A DNA stretch of 64,000 nucleotides from Bacteroidota bacterium (GTDB taxonomy: Bacteria > Bacteroidota > Bacteroidia > B-17B0 > Aurantibacillaceae), in NCBI GenBank assembly GCA_030692515.1, contig JAUXZS010000024.1, positions 1-64,000 of the forward strand, in the 5' to 3' direction. Under the pieces are notes generated by a model. The model was not told where the DNA came from, did not search any database, and was given only the letters and a program-made list of their open reading frames with translations. This document shows positions 37,167 to 44,570 of this stretch, piece by piece; the first letter of the stretch is position 1; every line of letters starts with the position of its first letter. The position numbers and the translations under genes are program-made.

Positions 37167-37190
37167 TTTATAGCTTCATAAAGCTATAAA
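37167..37190. promoter_or_regulatory. Perfect inverted repeat upstream of the Bro-N gene
   Basis: A 10-base perfect inverted repeat (TTTATAGCTT / AAGCTATAAA, 4-base centre) ends 30 bases before the Bro-N start codon. It has no T-run, so it is a candidate operator rather than a terminator. Autoregulation by the Bro-N protein is a guess. Confidence 0.45.
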
Positions 37191-37220
37191 ATAGGCTAAT
37201 TTTATAGTATATTTTGAATT

Positions 37221-38045
37221 ATGGGTAATATAAAGCTATTTGAAAGTAAGAAGGTTAGAAGTCATTGGGATGAAGAAAAGGAAATTTGGTATTTTTCTGT
37301 TATTGATGTCATAGAAATTCTCACAGATAGTTCAAGGCCAAGAAAATATTGGAGTGCTTTAAAAACAAAACTAATTGAGGAGGGAAGTGAACTGTCCCAT
37401 AAATTGGGACAGTTGAAAATGGAAGCAGAAGATGGTAAAATGCGCGAAACTGATGTGGCAGATACTCAAACACTCCTTCGTATAATTCAATCAATCCCAT
37501 CACCAAATGCAGAGCCATTTAAGCAATGGTTAGCAAAAGTTGGTTACGAGAGAATGCAAGAAATCAACGACCCAAGTCAAAGTATAGATAGAGCAAGAGA
37601 AAACTGGCAAAAATTGGGCAGAAGTGAAAAATGGATTCAGCAGCGTATGACAGGGCAAGAGACAAGAAATAAGTTAACCGACTATTGGAAAGAAAGTGGG
37701 GTTGAAAAAGATGATGAATTTGCACTGCTTACAAATATTATTCATGAAGAGTGGACAGGATTGAGCGTAAAAAAACATAAAAACTTAAAGGGTTTAAAAT
37801 CGCAAAATTTAAGAGATCATATGAGCGAGGCTGAATTAATTTTTACAGCTTTAGCCGAATTAAGTACGCGCCAAATAGCAGAAACTGATGAAGCTAAGGG
37901 TTTACATCAAAATGCAAAAGCTAGTAAAAAAGGTGGTACAATAGCAAAAGATGCGAGGCTAAATCTAGAAGAACAAACTGGGAAAAAAGTAGTTACCGGA
38001 GAAAATTTTTTAGCTCCAATTAAACGTATTAAAAAATTAAAATAA
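37221..38045 (+). CDS. Bro-N (phage antirepressor/DinD-like) protein
   Basis: A 274-residue protein with an N-terminal Bro-N domain (about 5-100: IKLFESKKVRSHWDEEKEIWYFSVIDVIEILTD, YWSALKTKL, GQLKMEAEDGKMRETDVADTQTLLRIIQSIPSPNAEPFKQWLAKVGYERM). The conserved helical C-terminal region follows (SEKWIQQRMTGQETRNKLTDYW, NLRDHMSEAELIFTALAELSTRQIAE, then a basic tail). Proteins of this architecture are annotated as BRO-family, antirepressor or DNA-damage-inducible D. They bind DNA and are spread by phages and small mobile units. No integrase or other partner is present. The gene is bracketed by two copies of the acn 3' end, suggesting acquisition as a tiny unit. Confidence 0.85.
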   Translation: MGNIKLFESKKVRSHWDEEKEIWYFSVIDVIEILTDSSRPRKYWSALKTKLIEEGSELSHKLGQLKMEAEDGKMRETDVADTQTLLRIIQSIPSPNAEPFKQWLAKVGYERMQEINDPSQSIDRARENWQKLGRSEKWIQQRMTGQETRNKLTDYWKESGVEKDDEFALLTNIIHEEWTGLSVKKHKNLKGLKSQNLRDHMSEAELIFTALAELSTRQIAETDEAKGLHQNAKASKKGGTIAKDARLNLEEQTGKKVVTGENFLAPIKRIKKLK

Positions 38046-38054
38046 ACATCAATA

Positions 38055-38121
38055 CTCAACAAATTGTTGATTTAAAGCAGGTGGTGCTTTAAACATTATT
38101 AGAGCAAACGTAAAAGCTTAA
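38055..38121 (+). pseudogene. Displaced second copy of the acn 3' end
   Basis: Starting 9 bases after the Bro-N stop codon, 67 bases match 37003-37070 with one deletion and about nine substitutions. The frame is broken near its start (a one-base deletion beside a TGA), but from TTTAAAGC onward it still codes for the same residues ([13 protein letters not shown] then TAA). The differences there are synonymous third-position changes, so this is a coding-diverged allele, not random drift. A terminator follows directly. It is best read as the original gene end pushed away by insertion, or as the remnant of a second aconitase gene. Confidence 0.75.
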
Positions 38122-38141
38122 GATAATTTATTAATTATTAG

Positions 38142-38175
38142 AAAGCCTCTCAATAAAATGAGGGGCTTTTTTGTT
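38142..38175 (+). terminator. Intrinsic terminator after the displaced acn end
   Basis: An 11-base stem (AAAGCCTCTCA / TGAGGGGCTTT, one G-T pair), 7-base loop and a T-run. It sits 20 bases behind the second acn stop codon, as a terminator for acn would. Confidence 0.8.
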
Positions 38176-38198
38176 ATATTTACATAACACTTATAAAT

Positions 38199-39899
38199 AT
38201 GAAAAGAATACTATTTTTGATTATATCCTTAATTTTTATTGAATATATAAAAGCACAGACACCAGCATTTCATTGGGCAAAAGGCGTTGGCGGATCCGCT
38301 TATGATGGCGGAAATTCAATTGTATCTGATGCAAACGGAAATATATATACAGTAGGGAATTTTGCAGGGACTATAGATTTTGATCCAAGTCCTTCAATAT
38401 TTAATCTAACGGCTCCTGGAAATAATCAAGATGTTTTTATTTTGAAATTAGATGCTTCAGGAAACTTTGTTTGGGCAAAAAATATAGGCGGGACATATAA
38501 CGACCAAGGACTTTCTTGTGCTATAGATGCATCCGGTAACATTTATATCACTGGTACATTTGGGGGAACAGTGGATTTTGATCCTGGCATTGGAATATAT
38601 AATTTAACAACTACAGGTACAGATATTTTTATTTTAAAATTAGACAATTCAGGAAATTTTAGTTGGGCAAAAAATATTGGAGGAATTGGAGTTATTCAGT
38701 CCAGATCAATTGCAGTAGATGTTTCTGAAAATGTTTATGTAACAGGTTACTTTGATCAGACAAAAGACTTCGATCCTAATGCCGGTGTTTTCAACTTAAT
38801 ATCTGCGGGTGGAACAGACGTTTTTATATTAAAATTAAATCAAATCGGTAATTTGGTATGGGCTAAAAAGATTGGAGGAACATCATCTGAATTAAGTCAT
38901 TCAATTGCTATAGACGTTTCTGGAAATGTTTATTCAACAGGTTATTTTAGAGGAACATGTGATTTTGATCCAGGAATTGGTATAGCAAATTTAAATTCAT
39001 CTTCTGCATCTGACCTAGATATTTTTATTTCAAAACTAGATGCCTTAGGTAATTATGTATGGGCGAAACAAATAGGATCTACATCTGATGATAGAGGCTA
39101 TTCTATTGCGATAGATGCGTTTAATAATGTTTATACAGTAGGGACATTTTCAGGAACTGTCGATTTTGACCCAGGCGTTGGAACAAATAATTTAACATCA
39201 ATAAACAATAATAACTGGTTTATTTCAAAATTAAATAGCTCGGGTGACTTTTTGTGGGCAAAAAATACAGAAGGAACATTATCAGGATATGGATTCCCAC
39301 TTGCAATAGATACAAATAATAATATATATACAATTGGGCAATTTAATGGGGTTGTTGATTTTGACCCTGGGTCAGGAGTCACAAATTTAAATTCTGCAAA
39401 TGGAATTATATTTATCACAAAATACAATAACGCTGGGGATTTTTTATGGGCAACCAATTTTGCTAATTACTTCTCATGTACTGGGATTTCAATTACAACG
39501 AATTCTTTAGGAAACATATATACTACAGGTGATTTTTCTGGAACTATTGACTGCGACCCAGGACCAGGAACATTCAGTTTAACCTCAAATGGATTATCCG
39601 ATATTTTCATTCATAAAATGAGTCAGCCAAGTGTTGGAATAAAAGAAAATGATTTAAAAAAAATTATTAGTATCTACCCAAACCCATCAACTAAAATTAT
39701 AAATGTTGAATTGGAAATTTTAAATGAAAAGGACACAAAAATTCAAATTTTAAATTTACTTGGTCAAGTTTTAATTGAAGAAACTCCAACCTCGCAAAAT
39801 TTTTCATTTAACATTCAAAATTTCCCAAATGGTTTATACTTTTTAAAAATGATAAGTGATGGTAATATTATTGAAACAAGAAAAATTGTGAAGGAATAA
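38199..39899 (+). CDS. Secreted SBBP-like propeller protein with T9SS sorting domain
   Basis: A 566-residue protein. The signal peptide is 1-19 (ending IKAQ). Seven repeats of about 60 residues follow (20-460), each with the pattern SGNFVWAKNIGG...A IDASGNIYITGTF.GT.DFDPG.G..NL. Every repeat ends in a DFDP or DCDP acidic turn, which may bind Ca2+. The end is a T9SS sorting domain (IYPNPSTK... NGLYFLKM ... ETRKIVKE). No catalytic site is evident. It is probably a surface or secreted binding protein. A micro-lipoprotein gene follows after 13 bases, possibly in the same transcript. Confidence 0.88.
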   Translation: MKRILFLIISLIFIEYIKAQTPAFHWAKGVGGSAYDGGNSIVSDANGNIYTVGNFAGTIDFDPSPSIFNLTAPGNNQDVFILKLDASGNFVWAKNIGGTYNDQGLSCAIDASGNIYITGTFGGTVDFDPGIGIYNLTTTGTDIFILKLDNSGNFSWAKNIGGIGVIQSRSIAVDVSENVYVTGYFDQTKDFDPNAGVFNLISAGGTDVFILKLNQIGNLVWAKKIGGTSSELSHSIAIDVSGNVYSTGYFRGTCDFDPGIGIANLNSSSASDLDIFISKLDALGNYVWAKQIGSTSDDRGYSIAIDAFNNVYTVGTFSGTVDFDPGVGTNNLTSINNNNWFISKLNSSGDFLWAKNTEGTLSGYGFPLAIDTNNNIYTIGQFNGVVDFDPGSGVTNLNSANGIIFITKYNNAGDFLWATNFANYFSCTGISITTNSLGNIYTTGDFSGTIDCDPGPGTFSLTSNGLSDIFIHKMSQPSVGIKENDLKKIISIYPNPSTKIINVELEILNEKDTKIQILNLLGQVLIEETPTSQNFSFNIQNFPNGLYFLKMISDGNIIETRKIVKE

Positions 39900-39912
39900 A
39901 AAAATATCAGTA

Positions 39913-40047
39913 ATGAAAAACATCGGTAAATACTTTTTTATTATTTTAATTCTATTCAGTCTAATAGCCGAATCTTGTAAAACAAGAAAAGACTGTGGCG
40001 GAAGAAGAAAGAAAAAAATAAAAACCCAAATGGGTGGGTATATGTAA
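39913..40047 (+). CDS. Micro-lipoprotein, 44 residues, with C-terminal MGGYM motif
   Basis: The ATG at 39913 opens a 44-codon frame: MKNIGKYFFIILILFSLIAESC, a lipoprotein signal peptide with Cys22 as the lipid-anchored residue, then TRKDCGGRRKKKIKTQMGGYM. The mature part is 22 residues, strongly basic, and ends MGGYM. Short Bacteroidota lipoproteins with a Cys, a run of Lys/Arg and a terminal MGG(W/Y/F)M motif are familiar to me, though I cannot name a function. The frame starts 13 bases after the propeller gene. The lipobox-like sequence (ESC) argues strongly that it is a gene. Confidence 0.6.
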   Translation: MKNIGKYFFIILILFSLIAESCKTRKDCGGRRKKKIKTQMGGYM

Positions 40048-40385
40048 TGTTTGATAACATTTAATACTTTAGAAACATAATTACGTTTCGATAAACTCAA
40101 CGCCCAGCTTTTTTCACTCGTCATTGCTACGGAGGAAGCAATCTCAAACAATGGATGAAATTTCTTCTGGTGAAAAATCCTCTAAATGACGGAGAATTAT
40201 TTAATTAATAAGGGAAGTTTACATTTTCCTCCTCCGCCCTTCGGGCACCTCCTCCAGAGGAGGACAAGCTAAATATGCTTACGCGGAGTAAACACAGTAG
40301 TATATTCCATGCGAAAAAACAACTAAATCTGCGCGTAACATTGCATTATTCATTGCAATTAAAAATAGAATTTTTTAAAAATTAT
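40048..40385. repeat. Intergenic repeat cluster
   Basis: No gene is seen in 338 bases. Two blocks look like the short interspersed repeats common between Bacteroidota genes. One is at about 40107-40190, with CGTCATTGCTACGGAGGAAGC and a related inverted ATGACGGAG end. The other is a GC-rich hairpin block at 40228-40265 (CCTCCGCCCTTCGGGC then CCTCCTCCAGAGGAGG). The second can form two stems, GCCC/GGGC and CCTCCTC/GAGGAGG. Copy number cannot be judged from one window. Confidence 0.55.
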
Positions 40386-41636
40386 TTAAAAAACTTCTCC
40401 GTTTATAAAAACACTTTCAATATGGTTATTTGAAAATGAATATGGAATAAAACCGTAACTGTTTATTTTTTTGGTAAGAATTAGATTTGCTAATTTGCCA
40501 CGAGTTATGCTTCCTACCTTTGCGCTCATCTCCATTGCATAAGCAGAATTAATTGTGGATGCGTTAATTACTTCTTCGGGCGTTAATTTATATTGAATAC
40601 ATCCTATACTCATCATAAAACTCATATTCCCACTCGGACTACTTCCAGGATTAAAATCACTGGCAAAAGCCACAGGAAGTCCTGCATCAATCATTTTACG
40701 AACAGGAGGAAATGGTAAACTCAAAAAGAAAACTGCACCCGGTAAAATAGTAGGCATTGTTTTACTATTCAGTAAAGCTGCAATATCATTATCATCACAA
40801 TATTCTAAATGGTCAACACTAATTGCCCCGCATTTTACTCCTGTTAAAATACCGTTACTATGACTTAATTGCTCTGCATGAACTTTTGGAATTAAGCCAT
40901 GTTTTTTTCCGGCTAATAAAATACGCTCTGTTTCTTCTGCCGTAAAATAACCTTTCTCACAAAAAACATCTATATAATCTGCCAAATTATCTTTTGCAAT
41001 TGCCGGCAACATTTCATTAATTATTAAATTAATATAGCCCTCTTTATTATCTTTATACTCTGGCGGAATAGCATGTGCACCAAGGAAGGTAGCTTTAACA
41101 GGAATAATATTTAAATCTTTAATGCGTTTAATAACGCGCAATATTTTTAATTCAGACTCTAAACTTAAACCGTAACCACTTTTAATTTCAACCGCTCCTG
41201 TACCAAGTTTAATTATTTCATTAAAACGAATCATAGATTGTTGAAACAAATCTTCTTCGCTAGTGTTTCTTAATAAATTTGCCGAATTATTAATTCCCCC
41301 TCCTCTATTGGCAACTTCTTCGTAAGATAAACCATTAATCCTATCCACAAATTCTCCTTCTCTATTACCAGCGTAAACAATGTGTGTATGACTATCGGCA
41401 TAGCAAGGTAAAACTATTCTATCTGTAGCATCAATCACTTCTAAACCCTTCCAATCTATAATTCCAGGGAAATCCTCCATTGAGCCGTAATCGGCTATTA
41501 ATCCATCATCAATTGCTAACCATGCATTATTGATACATGGTAATATGGCCATATCTTTACCGCAGACTTTTTCTACACTCTCTTCACGTACCTGAACAAG
41601 CGTTTTTATATTTTTTATTAGAAGTTTTTTAGCCAT
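40386..41636 (-). CDS. hutI: Imidazolonepropionase
   Basis: A 416-residue amidohydrolase of the HutI family: metal-binding ADSHTHIVYAGNREGEF, ANRGGGINNSANLLR, GAVEIKSGYGLSLESELK, HAEQLSHSNG, ISVDHLEYCDDNDI and FASDFNPGSSPSGNM near the C-terminus. It opens the imidazolone ring to give formimidoylglutamate in histidine degradation. Other hut genes are not in this window, which is uncommon but not rare. The upstream gene is aroC, divergent; it is otherwise surrounded by repeats. Confidence 0.95.
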   Translation of the reverse strand: MAKKLLIKNIKTLVQVREESVEKVCGKDMAILPCINNAWLAIDDGLIADYGSMEDFPGIIDWKGLEVIDATDRIVLPCYADSHTHIVYAGNREGEFVDRINGLSYEEVANRGGGINNSANLLRNTSEEDLFQQSMIRFNEIIKLGTGAVEIKSGYGLSLESELKILRVIKRIKDLNIIPVKATFLGAHAIPPEYKDNKEGYINLIINEMLPAIAKDNLADYIDVFCEKGYFTAEETERILLAGKKHGLIPKVHAEQLSHSNGILTGVKCGAISVDHLEYCDDNDIAALLNSKTMPTILPGAVFFLSLPFPPVRKMIDAGLPVAFASDFNPGSSPSGNMSFMMSIGCIQYKLTPEEVINASTINSAYAMEMSAKVGSITRGKLANLILTKKINSYGFIPYSFSNNHIESVFINGEVF

Positions 41637-41688
41637 AATTTAATACTACAAATTAAACTATTTATGTTTAATATTCAATTCAAAAATT

Positions 41689-41696
41689 TAACTTTG
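41689..41696 (+). promoter_or_regulatory. -7 box immediately before aroC
   Basis: TAACTTTG matches TAnnTTTG exactly and lies only 5 bases before the aroC ATG at 41702. Since aroC's N-terminus is conserved at that ATG, the transcript would be leaderless if this box is used. No clear TTG at -33. Confidence 0.4.
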
Positions 41697-41701
41697 TTGT
41701 T

Positions 41702-42790
41702 ATGGCAGGAAATTCGTTTGGAACTATTTTTAAATTAAGCACATTTGGCGAAAGTCATGGTGCGGCAATTGGTGGTGTTATAGATGGCTGTCCGGCTGGT
41801 GTAAAGTTAGATTTTGATTTTATTCAGCAAGAGCTGATCCGCAGAAAGCCTGGCCAATCGCACATTACTACTCAACGTAAAGAAAATGATACAGTAGAGT
41901 TTTTATCGGGCGTTTTTGAAGGTGTAACTACCGGCACACCAATTGGCTTTACAATTAAAAACGAAGATCAAAAATCAAAAGATTATTCGCATGTTAAAGA
42001 TGCATTTAGACCATCGCATGCTGATTTTACGTATGAAGAGAAATACGGACTAAGAGATTATAGAGGTGGTGGAAGAAGCAGCGCCAGAGAAACAGCCTGT
42101 AGAATTGTTGCGGGTGCAATTGCTAAATTAATTTTAAAAGAAAAAAATATTTCTATTAATGCATTTGTAAAACAGGTTGGTAAAATAAAATTAGATAAAT
42201 CGTTTGAAGAATTAGATTTTTCTAAAACTGAAACTAATGTAGTAAGATGTCCGGATGAAAAAATTGCCGAACAAATGATAACCTATATTGAAGAAATAAA
42301 AAAACAAGGAGATACCATTGGAGGCATAATACAATGCGTTATAAAAAACACTCCTATTGGTTTGGGTGAACCTGTGTTTGATAAACTGCACGCTGTATTA
42401 GGACATGCTATGTTAAGTATAAACGCGGTTAAAGGCTTTGAAATTGGAAGTGGCTTTGATAGTAGCAATTTTAAAGGCTCAGAATTAAACGATGCGTTTT
42501 TAAAATCTAATCAAGATGATAAAAAAATAAAAACTAAAACCAATAATAGTGGTGGTATACAAGGCGGTATAAGTAACGGTATGCCAATTTATTTTAATGT
42601 TGCTTTTAAACCTGTTGCTACAGTCATGCAAAAACAAAATTCAGTTAATAAACAAGGCGAAGAAATTATATTAGAAGGCAAAGGCAGACATGATCCTTGC
42701 GTATTACCACGTGCCGTTCCTATTGTAGAAAGCATGGCTGCTTTGGTGTTAGTTGATTTTTTGTTATTGGCGAGATGTAGTAGATTATAA
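41702..42790 (+). CDS. aroC: Chorismate synthase
   Basis: A 362-residue chorismate synthase: [78 protein letters not shown] and [13 protein letters not shown], with the C-terminal [25 protein letters not shown]. These cover FMN and EPSP contact regions. It catalyses the last step of the shikimate pathway. The final ten residues (LLLARCSRL) look unusual for the family. They end directly at a repeat-like inverted element, so the natural 3' end may have been rewritten. Divergent from hutI. Confidence 0.96.
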   Translation: MAGNSFGTIFKLSTFGESHGAAIGGVIDGCPAGVKLDFDFIQQELIRRKPGQSHITTQRKENDTVEFLSGVFEGVTTGTPIGFTIKNEDQKSKDYSHVKDAFRPSHADFTYEEKYGLRDYRGGGRSSARETACRIVAGAIAKLILKEKNISINAFVKQVGKIKLDKSFEELDFSKTETNVVRCPDEKIAEQMITYIEEIKKQGDTIGGIIQCVIKNTPIGLGEPVFDKLHAVLGHAMLSINAVKGFEIGSGFDSSNFKGSELNDAFLKSNQDDKKIKTKTNNSGGIQGGISNGMPIYFNVAFKPVATVMQKQNSVNKQGEEIILEGKGRHDPCVLPRAVPIVESMAALVLVDFLLLARCSRL

Positions 42791-42791
42791 G

Positions 42792-42876
42792 CTTCGGCTC
42801 AGCTAAGACCGACAGTTCTTCGTTGTTTTTAGCTTTACCCTGGCTCATAGTGTCATTTTGAGCGGAGTTGAAGAAT
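42792..42876. repeat. Imperfect inverted repeat of interspersed-repeat type
   Basis: Left arm CTTCGGCTCAGCTAAGACCG (42792 on) and right arm TTTTGAGCGGAGTTGAAG (ending 42873) are reverse complements at about 70 percent. The right arm (GTCATTTTGAGCGGAGTTGA) has the look of a short repeat found between genes in many Bacteroidota genomes. It begins two bases after the aroC stop codon. Confidence 0.5.
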
Positions 42877-42895
42877 GTTCTCTCTTAAAAACTTT

Positions 42896-43321
42896 TTATT
42901 TCTTTGCAACAATCATACAAGTAAATCTACTTATGCAACACAATTCTTGTTGCGGATTATATATTTTAATTTCCCAAATATGTAATTTACCTTTTACTTT
43001 AATTGGTGAACATATAGCAGTTACAAACCCTTCAGTTACCGAAGATAAATGATTGGCATTAATTTCGATACCAACTCCAATAAATAACTCTCTATTTATA
43101 ATGCACCAACTTGCCACGCTGCCAATAGTCTCTGCTAGTGCTACAGAGGCTCCGCCATGCAATAAACCAAAAGGTTGTTTTGTTTTACTAACTACCGGCA
43201 TAGTTGCTTTTAAATAGTCTGCTCCTACTTCGGTGAAATTAATCTCGAAAAACTCACCTAAAGTGTTTTTATTGAGGTTATTTAATAATTCAGTTGTTAT
43301 ATCGCCATTCCAAATACTCAT
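42896..43321 (-). CDS. Hotdog-fold acyl-CoA thioesterase (PaaI/MenI type)
   Basis: A 141-residue single hotdog domain: KATMPVVSKTKQPFGLLHGGASVALAETIGSVASWC, the HGG...E signature of PaaI-like thioesterases with the catalytic Glu, then GVGIEINANHLSSVTEGFVTAICSPIKVKGKLHIWEIKIYN. Likely substrates are aromatic or 1,4-dihydroxy-2-naphthoyl CoA thioesters in menaquinone biosynthesis, but other CoA thioesters are equally possible. It lies between the aroC-linked repeat and a divergent glutathione peroxidase gene. Confidence 0.87.
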   Translation of the reverse strand: MSIWNGDITTELLNNLNKNTLGEFFEINFTEVGADYLKATMPVVSKTKQPFGLLHGGASVALAETIGSVASWCIINRELFIGVGIEINANHLSSVTEGFVTAICSPIKVKGKLHIWEIKIYNPQQELCCISRFTCMIVAKK

Positions 43322-43365
43322 TTTAAACTTTATTACGATTTATTGGTTTAAATTTAAACATTCGT

Positions 43366-43920
43366 ATGAAATCTACTTTAATTAATTTACTTACAGCACC
43401 TTTTTTTCTTTTCCCTAGTTTTTTTAGAGGGCAGCCAACTAGCAGCATACATCAGTTTAGTGCCAATTCAATTGAAGGAAAAACGATAGAGTTTAAAGAA
43501 TTTAAAGGGAAAAAGATAATTGTAGTAAATACTGCCAGCGAATGTGGTTTAACGCCGCAATTTAAAGAATTACAAGAGGTTTATGACAAGTATAAAGATA
43601 AAGGCCTAATCATTATTGGTTTTCCTACTAATGATTTTGCACACCAAGACCCAGGAACAAATACAGAAATACATTCGTTTTGCGAAAGAAATTACGGCGT
43701 TACCTTTTTAATGATGGAGAAAATATCTGTGAAAGGTGATAGCATACATCCTATCTACAAATGGTTAACATCAAAATCATTAAATGGTGTAATGAGTTCA
43801 ACTGTAAAATGGAATTTTCAGAAATATTTAATAGATGAAAATGGATTTTTAGCGCATGTTATATCGCCCTGGAAAAAACCAAATAATAGGAAGATTATTA
43901 AGTGGTTAGCTGAAAATTAA
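43366..43920 (+). CDS. Glutathione peroxidase-family thiol peroxidase
   Basis: A 184-residue protein with a likely signal peptide (about 1-22) followed by a GPx fold: EGKTIEFKEFKGKKIIVVNTASECGLTPQFKELQEVY (peroxidatic Cys60), GFPTNDFAHQDPGTNTEI, and WNFQKYLIDENGFLAHVISP. GPx-type peroxidases in bacteria normally use thioredoxin to reduce lipid or hydrogen peroxides. The signal peptide suggests periplasmic location, but the cleavage site is weak. Its stop codon overlaps that of the DUF4956 gene on the other strand. Confidence 0.88.
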   Translation: MKSTLINLLTAPFFLFPSFFRGQPTSSIHQFSANSIEGKTIEFKEFKGKKIIVVNTASECGLTPQFKELQEVYDKYKDKGLIIIGFPTNDFAHQDPGTNTEIHSFCERNYGVTFLMMEKISVKGDSIHPIYKWLTSKSLNGVMSSTVKWNFQKYLIDENGFLAHVISPWKKPNNRKIIKWLAEN

Positions 43921-44570
43921 TCTTCAGTAAAATAAACTTTTATTTGAGCTGAGTCATTCAAAAAATCTATTTTAATAATAGATATTCTATAAACATTAAG
44001 ACCAGTTCGCTTTTTAATATCTTCAATCAAAAGACTTTGATTTAAAGTATTTACAAGCTCGATTTTCTCGTAAACAATAGTTTGAACACCTTCTTTTTTA
44101 AATAGTAATTTACTATCTAATAAAAATGCAAAGCTAATTATCAAAATATTAATTAGTCCTAAAAACAAATATTCATATGAATCCTCAGCGCCTTTAATTT
44201 TTGTAATGGCATTTATTAAGCCAATAGCAATTACTAAAAACAAATAAGTCATGTCTTTTATGCTAATGTTTTCGGTCCGATAGCGTAACATACTAAAAAC
44301 GGCAAAAAGTCCAAAAGCAGCACCTAAACTTAAATCAACTTTATTTAACAAGAAGCCCAATAAAAAAATGACGAGGTTAAAAACGAAAAATGTAAAATAG
44401 AATTCGCGCTTTTTATAAACCGGGAAATAAACAAAACGAATTAAAATAAATATAGATACAATATCTATTAGCAACCTGAAAAGTAGTTTTCCCGAAATTT
44501 TTTGTAAAGCATCAAAGCCTGTATTAATAACATCCTCAGATATTTGAAGTATGGTTAATTGGTGCATCAT
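43917..44570 (-). CDS. DUF4956 membrane protein
   Basis: A 217-residue protein with about five hydrophobic segments (RLLIDIVSIFILIRFVYFPVY, FYFTFFVFNLVIFLLGF, GAAFGLFAVFSMLRYRT, MTYLFLVIAIGLINAIT, FLGLINILIISFAFLLD) and a cytoplasmic C-terminal part. The motif SLGAAFGLFAVFSMLRYRTENI marks the DUF4956 family. Members are typically encoded beside a VTC-type polyphosphate polymerase, as here: its start lies 35 bases inside the VTC gene. The function is unknown; a partner in polyphosphate or surface polymer handling is the usual guess. Confidence 0.85.
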   Translation of the reverse strand: MMHQLTILQISEDVINTGFDALQKISGKLLFRLLIDIVSIFILIRFVYFPVYKKREFYFTFFVFNLVIFLLGFLLNKVDLSLGAAFGLFAVFSMLRYRTENISIKDMTYLFLVIAIGLINAITKIKGAEDSYEYLFLGLINILIISFAFLLDSKLLFKKEGVQTIVYEKIELVNTLNQSLLIEDIKKRTGLNVYRISIIKIDFLNDSAQIKVYFTED

